A DNA stretch of 64,000 bases, from contig NZ_JAGTWO010000004.1 of assembly GCF_018842675.1 (NCBI RefSeq), positions 1,860,001-1,924,000 of the forward strand, in the 5' to 3' direction. The translations under genes and the position numbers were made by a program. The notes under the pieces were generated by a model. The model saw only the letters and a list, made by a program, of their open reading frames with translations, did no database searches and was not told the DNA's origin. The DNA is from Candidatus Pantoea bituminis (GTDB lineage: Bacteria; Pseudomonadota; Gammaproteobacteria; Enterobacterales; Enterobacteriaceae). Of the stretch, positions 46,439 to 56,352 are shown piece by piece. How positions within the stretch are numbered: position 1 is the stretch's first letter; each line of letters starts with the position of its first letter.

Positions 46439-48821
46439 AAAATCACACTGACAAAACGCGCAGAAATTTGCTCAAGGCCACCGCCGCTGTGTCGGTGATG
46501 GCCGCAGGAGGTCTCCACGTGAAAAGCGTTCGCGCCGAACAACAACATCAGCTGCCCCTTTCTGAACAGACGCCGCCTCAACAGGGTTTAGGTGCTGCGC
46601 CACAGCGTAAAGATGGCACGTTAAAAGTCAGCGGGCACGCCACGTATGCCGCTGAACATCAGGTTGAAAACGTGCTGTATGGCGTGGTAGTACAATCAAC
46701 TGTCTCCAGCGGCCGCATAACGGCAATGGAGACACAGGCGGCCCGCCGCGCAGAAGGCGTACTGGCCGTTTATTCGCACCTCAATAGCCTGAAAATTAAC
46801 AAACCGAGGTCGATTCCTGAGGGCGGTGCTGCCCAAACCACCTATCTCCCGATTCAGAACGATCGCATCATCCATAACGGGCAGAACATTGCCTTGGTGG
46901 TGGCAGAAACCTTTGAGCAGGCAACACATGCCGCCTCCCTGATTAAAGTGGCGTACGCCGAGACGCCCGCGCTGATTTTCCCGGAAGACAAAGGCGCTAA
47001 ACCGCAGGATCAGGATTCGCTGACGATCACCATGGGAAATGCGCAGCAGGCAATGGAACAGGCCGAGGTGCGAATTAAAAATAAATTTATTACGCCGCGT
47101 GAATACAACCAGCCGATGGAACCGCACGCCTGTATCGCGCACTGGCAGGATGACAAGCTGACCGTGTGGGAACCGAGCCAATGGGTTGCGGGCGCGCGTA
47201 CCGCCATTGCTGAATGGATGGGAATCGATATCAGCAATGTTGAGATTATCTCACCTTATGTTGGTGGGGGTTCGGGTCAAAAGCGTCGCCTGCCACTCAC
47301 GTTGCACTCGCCTGCGTGGCCTCACGTGAACTGAAGCGTCCGGTGAAAGTCGCGCTAACGCGCCCGCAAACCTTTACCGGTTTTGGTGGCCGTGCGTCTA
47401 CCCATCAATCTCTGGAGATGGGCGCAACGCGCGACGGTAAAATCACCGCCATTATTCATGATGGCTATAACGAAACGTCCCTTGATGATGTGTTTGCCGA
47501 AGGCACCAACCGTGTCACTGCGCGGATGTATGCGATTGAGAACGTGACCTCTCATCATCGCGTTGTCCCGATTAACACCGTGACGCCTGGATGGATGCGC
47601 GCGCCAGGTGAAAACCCCAGCGCGTTTAGCCTGGAAGTCAGCATGGATGAAATGGCCTATGCACTGAATATGGATCCGCTGGCGTTGCGCATAAAAAACT
47701 GGGCCGATCACGATTATCAACAGGGTAAACCCTGGAGTTCTCGCCAGCTGAAAGAGGCGTATCAAAAGGGCGCTGAAGCATTCGGCTGGAGTAAACGCAG
47801 TATGGAACCGCGTTCGATGCGCGAAGGGCGAGAGCTGATCGGCTGGGGAATGGCCAGTGGAACCTATCCAGTGAACCTGCAACCGGCGGAAGCGACTCTG
47901 GTTCTGCAACCGGATGGACACCTTACGGTGAAGAGCGCGGGCGCGGATATCGGGACCGGCACTTACACTATCCTGGCGCAGACCGCAGCCGATGTGCTGA
48001 AAATTCCACAAGATCGTATTCAGGTTGAACTGGGCGATTCGCGCCTGCCGTCAGCGGGCGTGGCCGGCGGGTCTCAGTTGGCAGGTAATCTCACCGCGGC
48101 CGTGTTTAAAACGGCGCTGGCTTTACGTGAACGTCTGTTCACGCTGGCCATCGAAACCCCTGATTCACCGTTGTTTGGTACACCGCGTGACAAGTTAGTG
48201 GTCATGGATAACGGCGTGGCGATGACTATGCGTCCCAACCGTAAAGTGACGTTTGAACAGTTGCTGTCATTAGCGGGTTTACCTTCGCTTGCACTTTCTG
48301 CTGATACCTTTAAAGGTAATGCCTCCGCTGAAGAGCGCGACAAAATGCTCAGCGCACTCAATACCATTACGCGGCCAGAAGATGTTTCGGCACATAGCTG
48401 GAGCGCGCTGTTTGTTGAAGTTCGCGTGGATGAAGACTTCGGCACGGTACGCGTGAAGCGTATGGTCGGTGCTTTTGACAGCGGAAGGCTCTATAACCCC
48501 GCGCTGGCACGCAGCCAGTGGATTGGGGGAATGGTGATGGGACTGGGACAAGCGTTGTTGGAAGAAGGCACCCTTGATCCGCGTAATGGTCGGGTTATCA
48601 ATAATAATCTCGCCGATTATTTGGTGGCGGTGAGTGCAGATGTGCCAGAAATCACTACGATTGATGTCGGTCAGCCAGATTACAAGGCTACAACGATGGG
48701 CGGCAAAGCGGTGGGTGAACTGGGTATTGTCGGCATGGCTGCGGCAATCAGTAATGCGGTGTTCCACGCAACCGGTAAGCGCGTACGTGAATTGCCCATC
48801 ACCATGGAAAAACTGATTTGA
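46435..48821 (+). CDS. PaoC-like molybdenum subunit with a Tat-type N-terminus (one frameshift)
   Basis: About 795 residues after adding one T at 47271-47272, which gives PYVGGGFGSKASPATHVALA. Later segments include GWMRAPGENPSAFSLE, GADIGTGTYTILAQTAADVL, VAGGSQLAGNL and the active-site glutamate in GKAVGELGIVGMAAA. The first 35 residues, with KTRRNLLKATAAVSVMAAGG and a possible cleavage after SVRA, look like a twin-arginine signal. In E. coli PaoC has no signal and PaoA carries it. Substrate is probably an aldehyde but is not shown by the sequence. Confidence 0.83.
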
Positions 48822-48885
48822 TTGGATACTGCGCGCAGGGCTTTTGCCTGCGCCTCGTTTGTGGCCTTTACCTCGGTACGCATAA

Positions 48886-49461
48886 ATGAACGTGGCAATT
48901 TTGGTGATGGCTGCTGGCTTCGGGCGGCGTTTTCGCGAGCAGGGCGGCGGTCAAAAACTGTTGGCTGAGATTCAGGGGCTTCCCATGTTATCGCATACCC
49001 TGCGCCACGCCCTGGCGACGGGCGCCGACGTGTACGTTGTTACCCAGCCAGAAGATCGGGCGATACACGCGCTGCTCAACGGATGTCAGCCCATCTATTG
49101 CCAGAGCCAGGGGTTGGGTGAGTCGATTGCTGCAGGCGTCCGTGCAACGGCGGACTATGACGGCTGGATTATCGCGCTCGGTGATATGCCGTGGCTAAAA
49201 ACATCCAGCTATTTGGCTGTTATACATGCGCTAGCGACTGAATCCATAGTCAGGCCGCTGGTGGATGCTCAGGCCGGTCATCCGGTGGGCTTCAGTCGAA
49301 TTTTCTATCCCCAGCTGGTGGATTTGCACAAGGATGAAGGGGCGCGTTCGATACTGGCGGCGCATCCCGCCACCTTAATTACGTTGCACGATCCCGGATG
49401 CCTTCACGATATCGATTATCCCGTCAACCTGAACTCGGGAGAACAGAATGATTACGCTTGA
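48886..49461 (+). CDS. MocA-like molybdenum-cofactor cytidylyltransferase
   Basis: A 191-residue nucleotidyltransferase of the MobA/MocA family. VMAAGFGRRFREQGGGQKLL is the nucleotide-binding loop with the conserved lysine, and IIALGDMPWLKTSSY holds the metal-binding aspartate. MocA adds CMP to molybdopterin to make the cytosine dinucleotide cofactor used by PaoABC and XdhD-type enzymes. Its place after the hydroxylase genes and its overlap with the next gene support a dedicated role. A plain MobA-type guanylyltransferase is less likely. Confidence 0.82.
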   Translation: MNVAILVMAAGFGRRFREQGGGQKLLAEIQGLPMLSHTLRHALATGADVYVVTQPEDRAIHALLNGCQPIYCQSQGLGESIAAGVRATADYDGWIIALGDMPWLKTSSYLAVIHALATESIVRPLVDAQAGHPVGFSRIFYPQLVDLHKDEGARSILAAHPATLITLHDPGCLHDIDYPVNLNSGEQNDYA

Positions 49462-50416
49462 TCAACGGGTTATTGATTGTGCTTTGTGCTGGCATCAGTT
49501 ACAGCAGCCGGTGTGGCTCTGTACCGTTTTGCATACGTATGGCTCGTCACCGCGTGCGCCCGGCACCATGATGACCATTAACATTCAGGGTGAACATTGC
49601 GGCTCGCTTTCGGGCGGCTGTATTGAGGAAGATTTTCTGCAACAGCTGGCGTCAGGTGCCTATCGTGATAGCAGCCAAATTGTGCGCTATGGCGAAGGGG
49701 GATTACGTCCCAATGTTGCGTTGCCGTGCGGCGGCAGTGTGGATGTGTTGATCGAGTATCTTCCCGCTGACACGGAGAGTTATGCATTGCTTACCGCCAT
49801 GCAAACCGCGTTGATCGGTAAACAGCATCTGGTAAAGAATGTGCAGCTTGGGCAACGCGCCGCGTGGGAGATCGTTTCTACAGCGCATGTACTGCCCGCG
49901 TTATCGCATCAGCAGAATCAGGTCGTGATCCCCGTAGGTGCGGTGCCGCAACTGTTGATTGCCGGTTATTCGGTGGTGGCGTTTGAGTGCATTCGGCTTG
50001 CGCTGATCCTCGGTTTTAGGATCACCGTCTGTGAACATCGCCCCGAGCAGCTGGCTGAAACAGAACGCCATTTTGGCGCGGAATATCATGTCACTATTGT
50101 GCCGCAGCATCCGGCTAAGTGGCTGGAGAAGCATGAAATCAGCAGTAAGGTGGCGATACTTTCTCTGACGCACGATCCGCGTATTGATGAACTCACCATG
50201 ATGGAGGCGGTTAATACCCCTGCGTTTTATCTCGGTGTGATGGGTTCAGTTAAAAACAGCGCTAAACGCCGACAGCGGCTGGTGGAGATTGGGGGACTGA
50301 GTGAAGAAGAGCTGACACGCATTCAGGCGCCCGTGGGCATTAGGATTGGCAGTAAAACACCGGCAGAGATCGCCTTGTCGGTGATGGCAGATGTGGTAAG
50401 GGTCAAAAACCTTTAA
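49448..50416 (+). CDS. PaoD-like XdhC-family maturation chaperone
   Basis: A 322-residue XdhC/CoxI-family protein like E. coli PaoD (YagQ), which binds the cytosine dinucleotide cofactor and helps insert it. The N-terminal domain shows TYGSSPRAPGTMMTI and GSLSGGCIEEDFLQQL with the conserved cysteine, then LPCGGSVDVLIE. The C-terminal Rossmann domain contains YLGVMGSVKNSAKRRQRL and IRIGSKTPAEIALSVMADV. It overlaps the MocA-like gene by fourteen bases. Confidence 0.87.
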   Translation: MITLDQRVIDCALCWHQLQQPVWLCTVLHTYGSSPRAPGTMMTINIQGEHCGSLSGGCIEEDFLQQLASGAYRDSSQIVRYGEGGLRPNVALPCGGSVDVLIEYLPADTESYALLTAMQTALIGKQHLVKNVQLGQRAAWEIVSTAHVLPALSHQQNQVVIPVGAVPQLLIAGYSVVAFECIRLALILGFRITVCEHRPEQLAETERHFGAEYHVTIVPQHPAKWLEKHEISSKVAILSLTHDPRIDELTMMEAVNTPAFYLGVMGSVKNSAKRRQRLVEIGGLSEEELTRIQAPVGIRIGSKTPAEIALSVMADVVRVKNL

Positions 50417-50425
50417 CCGCTGAAG

Positions 50426-50453
50426 TGGGTTAGCCCGCAACAAGGCTAACCCA
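50426..50453. terminator. Hairpin between paoD-like and thiY genes
   Basis: TGGGTTAGCC and GGCTAACCCA (50426-50435 with 50444-50453) form a perfect ten-base-pair stem between convergent stops. There is little T run on either strand, so it may act as a weak terminator or RNA 3'-end stabiliser. Confidence 0.5.
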
Positions 50454-50458
50454 ACACG

Positions 50459-51423
50459 TTAATTAATTTCTGTCGCGTATTGTTCAACTGGCGTGATTTT
50501 CTTAATCAGCTTGTTATCAAATAAAAACTGCTCATAAGCCTGATAACGCGGTTTATCTAACTTCGCAGGCTCCGTGGCAAACAGCGGCAGCGTCTTCATC
50601 CACGCCTGATGATTCAACGGGGTATTTAACTCAGGATGCTGACGAGCAAAAACGTTCCAGCTCTCTTCAGGATGCGCACGTAAATAGGCTGTACCTTTCT
50701 CTAGCGCGATAAGAAACTTTTTGATCTTCGGTTCGGCAACGGCATCGCGGTTAGCCACAATAATTAATTCATCGTAAGCCGGGACGCCATAATCCTCGAC
50801 GTTAAGCACAACCGGATCTTTACCCTGCAATGTCATCTCCAATGCTTCGATATTGCGGTAGCCGCCAATCACGGCATCCACCTTTCCGGTTAACAGGGCG
50901 CTGGTGAGCTGAAAGTTTACGTTGATCAGTTTGACTGCGTTTGCGTTGAGATTTTCATGTTTGAGCATGGTGGCCAATGTCGCCTGCTCAATGCCGCTCA
51001 CAGAATATCCCACGGTTTTACCGTTGAGATCGGCTGGCGTCTTAATGCTTTTATCCAACGAAATAACGGTGTTAAGCGGCGTGTTAATTAAGGTGCCTAC
51101 GCGTACCAGCGGCAAACCCTGATCGGCAAAAAAATGGATTTGCGGCTGATAGGTAATGGCTAAATCGGCCTGTTTAGCCGCCACAAGGCGGGGCGGTAAA
51201 GCGGGATCGGAAGGGGGATAATCTGCACATCCAGCCCCTGCGCGCTAAATGCGCCGATCTGCTCAGCCACCATGATTGGCGCGTGGTCGGGATTGATGTA
51301 CCAGTCGAGCATGAGCGTGAGTTTTTCATTGGCGCTGGCGCTGGTGGCTAAAACGGCGCTGGCAATCAGGGCGGTTAGTCGCGTTTTAAACAGGGTTTTA
51401 CGTGGGGGATTGAGGTTATTCAT
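50459..51423 (-). CDS. thiY: ThiY-like pyrimidine-binding protein (one frameshift)
   Basis: About 321 residues after adding one base to the G run at 51213-51217, which gives VQIIPPSDPALPPRLVAAKQAD. It is a secreted NMT1/THI5-like binding protein with a signal peptide ending TSASANEK. LMLDWYINPDHAPIMVAEQ is characteristic of ThiY, which binds formylaminopyrimidine, a thiamine breakdown product. It is the last gene of the tenA-thiZ-thiX-thiY operon behind a TPP riboswitch. It overlaps thiX by eight bases. Confidence 0.85.
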
Positions 51424-52180
51424 CGTTGTCAGGCATCCAGTTGATTACACGTTTCAGCAAAGCATCAATCACGCTCCAAAGCAGAAGCGTCATCAGCACC
51501 AAAATAAACAGGGCGGCAAAGCACATATCACTCTGCATTCGAGCATTGGCATTCAGCATGACGTAGCCCAATCCTTCAGCCGAACCGACCCATTCGCCGA
51601 TGATCGCGCCGATCGGGGCCACGGCGGCGGCCATGCGCAATCCTGAACCAAACGCAGGCAAGGCCGCCATCAGGCGTACGTGACGTAACTGGGCATACGG
51701 CGAAGCGCGCAGGGTGCGGGCTAAATCGAGGTAGTCGTTATTGACGCGGCGCATACCGTCGAAAAACGTGGATGTGACCGGAAAGAAAATCACTAACACT
51801 GCCATCACCACTTTTGCGCTCATGCCAAAGCCAAACCACAGCACCAGCAGCGGGGCCAGCGCAAACACCGGAATCGCCTGGCTGGTCAATACCAGCGGCA
51901 TCAGCCAACGTTGCAGTCGTGGCGAGTAGATCATGCACAGCGCCAGGCTACAACCGAGCAAGACACCGATGACGAATCCGCTGGCAATTTCTGACAGCGT
52001 AATCAGCGAGTGGTAGGCGAGGAACGGCGCATTATCCCAGGCGGCAAGCAGCACGGCGCGCGGCGCGGGCAGCAAGAAAGCAGGGATGTCACCCCATGTT
52101 GTTGCCAGCCACCAAACGCCAATCAGGCCGATAAACACGCTGAGCCCACGCCTGCTGCGTGCCAGACGATTGTGTTTCAT
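51416..52180 (-). CDS. thiX: ThiX-like permease
   Basis: A 254-residue inner-membrane permease of the SsuC/TauC type with about six membrane segments and the loop DLARTLRASPYAQLRHVRL. Between a ThiZ-like ATPase and a ThiY-like binding protein, it is the channel of a thiamine-precursor importer. Its ATG overlaps the restored stop of thiZ (ATGA). Confidence 0.85.
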   Translation of the reverse strand: MKHNRLARSRRGLSVFIGLIGVWWLATTWGDIPAFLLPAPRAVLLAAWDNAPFLAYHSLITLSEIASGFVIGVLLGCSLALCMIYSPRLQRWLMPLVLTSQAIPVFALAPLLVLWFGFGMSAKVVMAVLVIFFPVTSTFFDGMRRVNNDYLDLARTLRASPYAQLRHVRLMAALPAFGSGLRMAAAVAPIGAIIGEWVGSAEGLGYVMLNANARMQSDMCFAALFILVLMTLLLWSVIDALLKRVINWMPDNDE

Positions 52181-52916
52181 CCTGCCGCCTTGATCAGTTG
52201 TTGCAACAGCTCAGCCTGACTTCTCATCGAATCGAGATCGTCGGGCGCACGCGGCGGTAATCCAGCAATGCTGTGCGAGTCGTCAATGCCGAAAGGATAG
52301 GAGAAAGCACCAACAAACGGTGACTCAAGCGGCAGGCTTCAGCGGGATCGTGGGTAATCAACAGCACGGTATGTTGTGCCAGTAATTCAGCCGCCAAGGT
52401 TTGAATTTGCGTGCGGGTAATGGCATCCAGCGCGGAGAACGGCTCATCCATCAATACAATCGGTTGCCGTTCATAGAGGGTACGGGCCAGCGCAGCACGC
52501 TGACGCATACCGCCGGAAAGGGTGGCCGGCAGGGATTTTTCTTCGCGGCTCAAGCCTACGCGCGCCAGCAAATGCCTTGCCCAATCGCGATCGACTTTTT
52601 CGCCCCGCAAACGCGCGCCCAGTGCCACGTTATCTATCACCGATAACCACGGATAAAGCAGATCTTTTTGCCCCATCCAGGCAATGCGACCCGCCAAGGG
52701 TTGATTATCGCTGCCCGTTACCGAGCCAGACGTGGGTGGCGCAAGGCCAGCAATAATGCGTAACAAGCTGCTTTTCCCTGCACCGCTGGCCCCCAGAAGC
52801 GCCACGAATTCGCCGCCGGTGATATCCATATTCAGCCGGTCAAAAATGATCTGCTCACCGAACTGTAAGCTGAGATCGCGTACTTTAATACCGGGAATGG
52901 CGCTTAGCGGCTTCAT
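52177..52916 (-). CDS. thiZ: ThiZ-like ATP-binding protein (frameshift near the 3' end)
   Basis: An ABC ATPase with GASGAGKSSLLRIIAG (Walker A), LSGGMRQRAALARTL (signature) and PIVLMDEPFSALD (Walker B). The open frame ends at 52224 with an unlikely tail. Adding one base at the GG at 52300-52301 gives SPYPFGIDDSHSIAGLPPRA and a C-terminus SQAELLQQLIKAAG whose stop overlaps the thiX start at 52177-52180. The corrected length is 246 residues. This start is the ATG that overlaps the tenA stop. Confidence 0.83.
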
Positions 52917-53620
52917 GCGGAAATCAACGCGTTTGAAGTGTTACCGGCATTGAGTCCCATTTGCCAAAATGCGCTCTCTAAGCGCGTTGCAGTGGTGAAG
53001 ATATTGGCTAGCGCATCAAAACGGCTTTCACCACCGCGCTGGCGGGCAATATTTTCAAACAGCGTCAGTGAAGCCTGCACGCCAGCCAAATAGCTTTCAT
53101 CGCCATAGTTTTGTATCCACGCAGCATAGGGATTATCGCGCATCACAGTGGCGGGATTGTTTAATAAACCAAGCCCAATTTCGGCATAACCTGCGACACA
53201 AGGCATCAATGCCGCCAGCAAATCCAGCGCATCACCGGAATGTCCAATATCCAAAACGTAGCGGGTGTAGTTCAGCGTTTCTGGCGCTTCAGCGTCGTTG
53301 ACGATGTCGCTTTCGCTCAATCCCCATTGCGCGCAATACGTGAGATGCAAGGGCAGCTCACTGACAATAGCGTTGAGGGATGTGGTTGCCGCACGCATTT
53401 CGGGTAGTGTGTGGAGTTTGCTGACCAACAAGGCGTAAGCGCGGGCAAAATGCAGCAGGAAGAGATAATCTTGCGTGAGATAACGCTGAAAAGCGGCGTG
53501 CGGCAGGGTACCCGCAGCGAGCTGTTGCACAAAAGTGTGCGAGACATAATCGTGCCAGTGTTGACCCGCCTGCTGGCGAAGACGGCCATATAAGCCATCA
53601 TTGAACATTGAGAGAGACAT
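52913..53620 (-). CDS. tenA: TenA-family aminopyrimidine hydrolase
   Basis: A 235-residue TenA/THI-4 family protein, predicted to hydrolyse aminomethylpyrimidine to HMP in thiamine salvage. Cys141 in LMPCVAGYAEIG is the active-site cysteine position of TenA and Glu215 in TRLESAFWQMG the conserved C-terminal glutamate. ATG 53620 has GGAGG upstream; in-frame ATGs further upstream lie in the leader next to the riboswitch. It overlaps thiZ by four bases. Together with ThiXYZ it would salvage degraded thiamine. Confidence 0.87.
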   Translation of the reverse strand: MSLSMFNDGLYGRLRQQAGQHWHDYVSHTFVQQLAAGTLPHAAFQRYLTQDYLFLLHFARAYALLVSKLHTLPEMRAATTSLNAIVSELPLHLTYCAQWGLSESDIVNDAEAPETLNYTRYVLDIGHSGDALDLLAALMPCVAGYAEIGLGLLNNPATVMRDNPYAAWIQNYGDESYLAGVQASLTLFENIARQRGGESRFDALANIFTTATRLESAFWQMGLNAGNTSNALISA

Positions 53621-53694
53621 GGGACCTCCAGTGATAAGTGGAGATCCGGGCATACTGAGGTAAGAACAGGCATTTGCTGAGTGCAATATTGCCA

Positions 53695-53781
53695 ACCCGT
53701 CCCTTCGCTGGCATGACCCAGATCAGGTTCAAAGGGTTCGGCTTACGCCATCTCAGCCCATTTCAGGACACCCCTCGGAGA
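53695..53781 (-). ncRNA. TPP riboswitch controlling tenA-thiZXY
   Basis: On the minus strand the leader contains the conserved THI element: GAGGGGTG at the 5' side, CTGAGATGG, then AACCCTTTGAACCTGATCTG and GGTCATGCCAGCGAAGGGA. These are the pyrimidine-sensing and pyrophosphate-sensing helices of the TPP riboswitch. It lies 74 bases before the tenA start. With thiamine pyrophosphate bound, expression of the salvage operon should fall. Confidence 0.95.
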
Positions 53782-53915
53782 CACTTTTTATACGTCAATT
53801 AAAGGGTGAATTCAACGTGTCGATATTGTGGGTTTGGCCGAGTTAGCCACGCTTACTGCAAATTTCCTTCTGCTTTTAACAGAGAAACCTCTCTTTAACC
53901 CTTCAGGAGCACGTC

Positions 53916-55313
53916 ATGGTTTTGGATACACGCTATTCGCTACAAACGCTTTCGCCACCGCAATGCTTCCGTCATATCGCGAGCCCCGTTTTATCTGATG
54001 AAACCCTGAAGCAACGCGTGGTTGAAGTGGTTAATATGATGAAGCAGCACGGGCTGGCGCACTTGGTTATCTATGCAGATAAAGAACATGGCGGCAATTT
54101 TGAGTATCTGGCGGGGTTTATTCCGCGTTTTGAAGAGGCACTTTTAGTACTCAGTGATCAAAGTGTTATTAGTTACATCATAGGTAATGAGAACCTCAAA
54201 CTTGTGCCTTATGCACGTAATGCAGGATCACCTCTGCATGCGCCGATCTTTTCGCTGCCCAATCAACCCATGACACATGAACAGCCGTTAGAGACGTTGC
54301 TCGCAAGCGCAGGTTTAATCGCTGGGCAAAAAGTGGGCGTCGTCGGATGGAAGCTTTTCACCGGCAATGCTGAGCAGCGAAGCAGCCTGTTTGATGTTCC
54401 TGCATTTATTCTTGATGCGGTTAAGAAGGCGGCAGGGGGGCAACATTGTGTTGTTAACGCAACGGGGATATTTATCTCGCCTGAATATGGCGTTCGCCGC
54501 ATAAACCGGGCAGATGAAATCGCTTTTTATGAATATGGCGCCAATTTGGCCTCAACCAATGTCCTTAGCGCGCTGGACAGCATTGAACTCGGCAAAAGCG
54601 AAAAAGAGATCGGCCATTTGCTGGCTGCCGACGGTCAACCGAATAACGTTATTATGATTGCCGCCAGCGGGGATCGCTTTGCGCATGCCAACCTTTATCC
54701 TTCGGATAAACGCATCTGCCTGGGCGATAAGATCTCGCTGACGGTAGGCTTCAAAGGTGGACTCACCAGTCGCTCAGCCTATGCGGTTGCCGACGACACC
54801 GCGTTGCCCGACGCGGTTTCTGACTGGCTGACGCAGTTAGCCACGCCGTATTATCATGCCGTGGTGACCTGGCTCGAGAGTTTGCGGGTAGGCATCACGG
54901 GCGGAGAAATGTATGCCATTGTCGAGAGTGTTCTACCAAAAGCGCGTTATCACTGGCATTTGAATCCGGGGCATTTGGTGGCGGATGAAGAGTGGCTTTG
55001 CTCACCAATCTATCCTGATTCCACAATTCCATTAACCAGCGGGATGCTATTGCAGATTGATATTATTCCCTCTTTGCCGGGTTATGGCGGCAGTAGCATA
55101 GAAGATACGGTTGGGCTGGCAGACATTACATTGCAACAGCAGCTAGCGGCACAATTCCCCGAAGTATGGAAAAGGATGGAAATTCGCAAACGTTATTTGA
55201 AAGAGGTATTAAATATTAAGGTTTCAGATGAGGTGATTTTACTTTCTAATACGGTAGGTTATCTGCGTCCTTTTTTGTTGGATAAAACGCGCGCACTGGT
55301 TCGCGTTAAGTAA
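53916..55313 (+). CDS. M24-fold (creatinase/aminopeptidase P-like) protein with altered metal site
   Basis: A 465-residue protein. The N-terminal 190 residues resemble the creatinase N-domain and the rest the pita-bread M24 fold (EYGVRRINRADEIAFYEYGA, HLNPGH near residue 353, GMLLQIDIIPS, SSIEDTVGLAD). Where M24 metallopeptidases have two aspartates, this protein reads LTVGFKGGLTSRSA (residues 275-288) with neither, and the first metal-binding glutamate is Asp382; His353 and Glu396 remain. A dinuclear metal site is therefore unlikely. TCAGGAG precedes ATG 53916. Function unknown; it may share a transcript with the next gene. Confidence 0.7.
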   Translation: MVLDTRYSLQTLSPPQCFRHIASPVLSDETLKQRVVEVVNMMKQHGLAHLVIYADKEHGGNFEYLAGFIPRFEEALLVLSDQSVISYIIGNENLKLVPYARNAGSPLHAPIFSLPNQPMTHEQPLETLLASAGLIAGQKVGVVGWKLFTGNAEQRSSLFDVPAFILDAVKKAAGGQHCVVNATGIFISPEYGVRRINRADEIAFYEYGANLASTNVLSALDSIELGKSEKEIGHLLAADGQPNNVIMIAASGDRFAHANLYPSDKRICLGDKISLTVGFKGGLTSRSAYAVADDTALPDAVSDWLTQLATPYYHAVVTWLESLRVGITGGEMYAIVESVLPKARYHWHLNPGHLVADEEWLCSPIYPDSTIPLTSGMLLQIDIIPSLPGYGGSSIEDTVGLADITLQQQLAAQFPEVWKRMEIRKRYLKEVLNIKVSDEVILLSNTVGYLRPFLLDKTRALVRVK

Positions 55314-55354
55314 TGAGCAGGTCGCATTTACATTATGACTAACAGGCGTTAACG

Positions 55355-55900
55355 ATGAGCAGTGACATTAACTCTTTATCTTTTCTTGGACCGCGAGTCG
55401 CTATTATAGGGCCATCTAACAGTGGGAAATCGACGCTGGCCAATGCGATTTCTCATAAAACATCTTACCCCGCAATACACCTTGATCAGCTTTATCATTT
55501 ACCTGGCACGCATTGGCAGGCGCGACCTAAATCGCATTTTTTAGACCTGCATCGGGCGGCTATCGATCAAGAGTGTTGGATTATTGAGGGTAATTACTCC
55601 AGCTGCCTGAAGGAAAGAATGGATCGCGCAACAGGTGTAATTTTACTGGATATCAGTTTACCCTTGATGCTAATGCGTTATTTTCGCCGTACCGTCTTTC
55701 AGCGTGAACGAATAGGTGGCGTGCTGGCAGAACATCAGCGCGATCGCATTAATAGCGACATGTTGAAATATCTGCTTTTCACCACCCCGAAGAATAGAGC
55801 GCATCACCGGGCGATATTTGATGAATTAACAATGCCAAAAGTGGCCTTGTTATCAGCAGAGCAGGTGAAGCGTTGCTGGAAAGAGTGGGCGTTGAAATGA
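55355..55900 (+). CDS. P-loop kinase-like protein (FlaR/topology-modulation type)
   Basis: A 181-residue P-loop protein with Walker A in IIGPSNSGKSTLANAIS, then AIHLDQLYHLPGTHW and WIIEGNYSSCLKERMDRAT, the pattern of small adenylate-kinase-like proteins annotated as FlaR or DNA topology modulation protein. True function is unknown. It starts 41 bases after the M24-like gene. Confidence 0.78.
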   Translation: MSSDINSLSFLGPRVAIIGPSNSGKSTLANAISHKTSYPAIHLDQLYHLPGTHWQARPKSHFLDLHRAAIDQECWIIEGNYSSCLKERMDRATGVILLDISLPLMLMRYFRRTVFQRERIGGVLAEHQRDRINSDMLKYLLFTTPKNRAHHRAIFDELTMPKVALLSAEQVKRCWKEWALK

Positions 55901-56352
55901 ACCCGGTGCAGCGGACGTCAGTGGTTAAAAAGAGAAGGGGATACATAACGAAGAAGCCAACGTGTTGGCCACAGGCAGAAAACGATTTCCATATAATGCA
56001 GGATATTCGGTCAAGCGAAGTTAAACAGATCAATCTGCTTCTTAACGGATAAGGCGTAATAAAGATACGCCCAACGTGCTATTTTCAGTGAATCTCAATG
56101 TTATTTACTGAAGGTTTAGACATGCGCGTAAATAATCTGCTCGAAAATTTTCGCATAATAGAATCATGAGACTTAAGTGATTGATTAGCGTTATTATCAC
56201 TCTGTAATAAAGGTGAAATTTTATTACTTTTAAGCATTTTCTAACAAGATTGTTATAGCTATATGTCGATAATTCCTACTTTTATTGTCTGCCTTTTTGC
56301 AGGTGCTTACCCGTTAAGGTCAGCGGCCTGGCAGATATTGCAGGAGGTATTT
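55901..56352. other. Long leader/promoter region before waaY
   Basis: This 452-base stretch holds no supported gene on either strand. TTGATT at 56181-56186, 18 bases and TAATAA at 56205-56210 form a possible promoter. A transcript from there would have a leader of about 140 bases before the small open frame at 56353. Confidence 0.45.

Noticed and set aside
47355..48011. 218-codon open frame opposite the PaoC-like gene
   Set aside because: Shadow frame with no recognisable motif.
56283..56345. JUMPstart/ops-like element upstream of waaY
   Set aside because: Part of the sequence (GTGCT...GTTAAGG) recalls JUMPstart, but the essential GGCGGTAGC core was not found.
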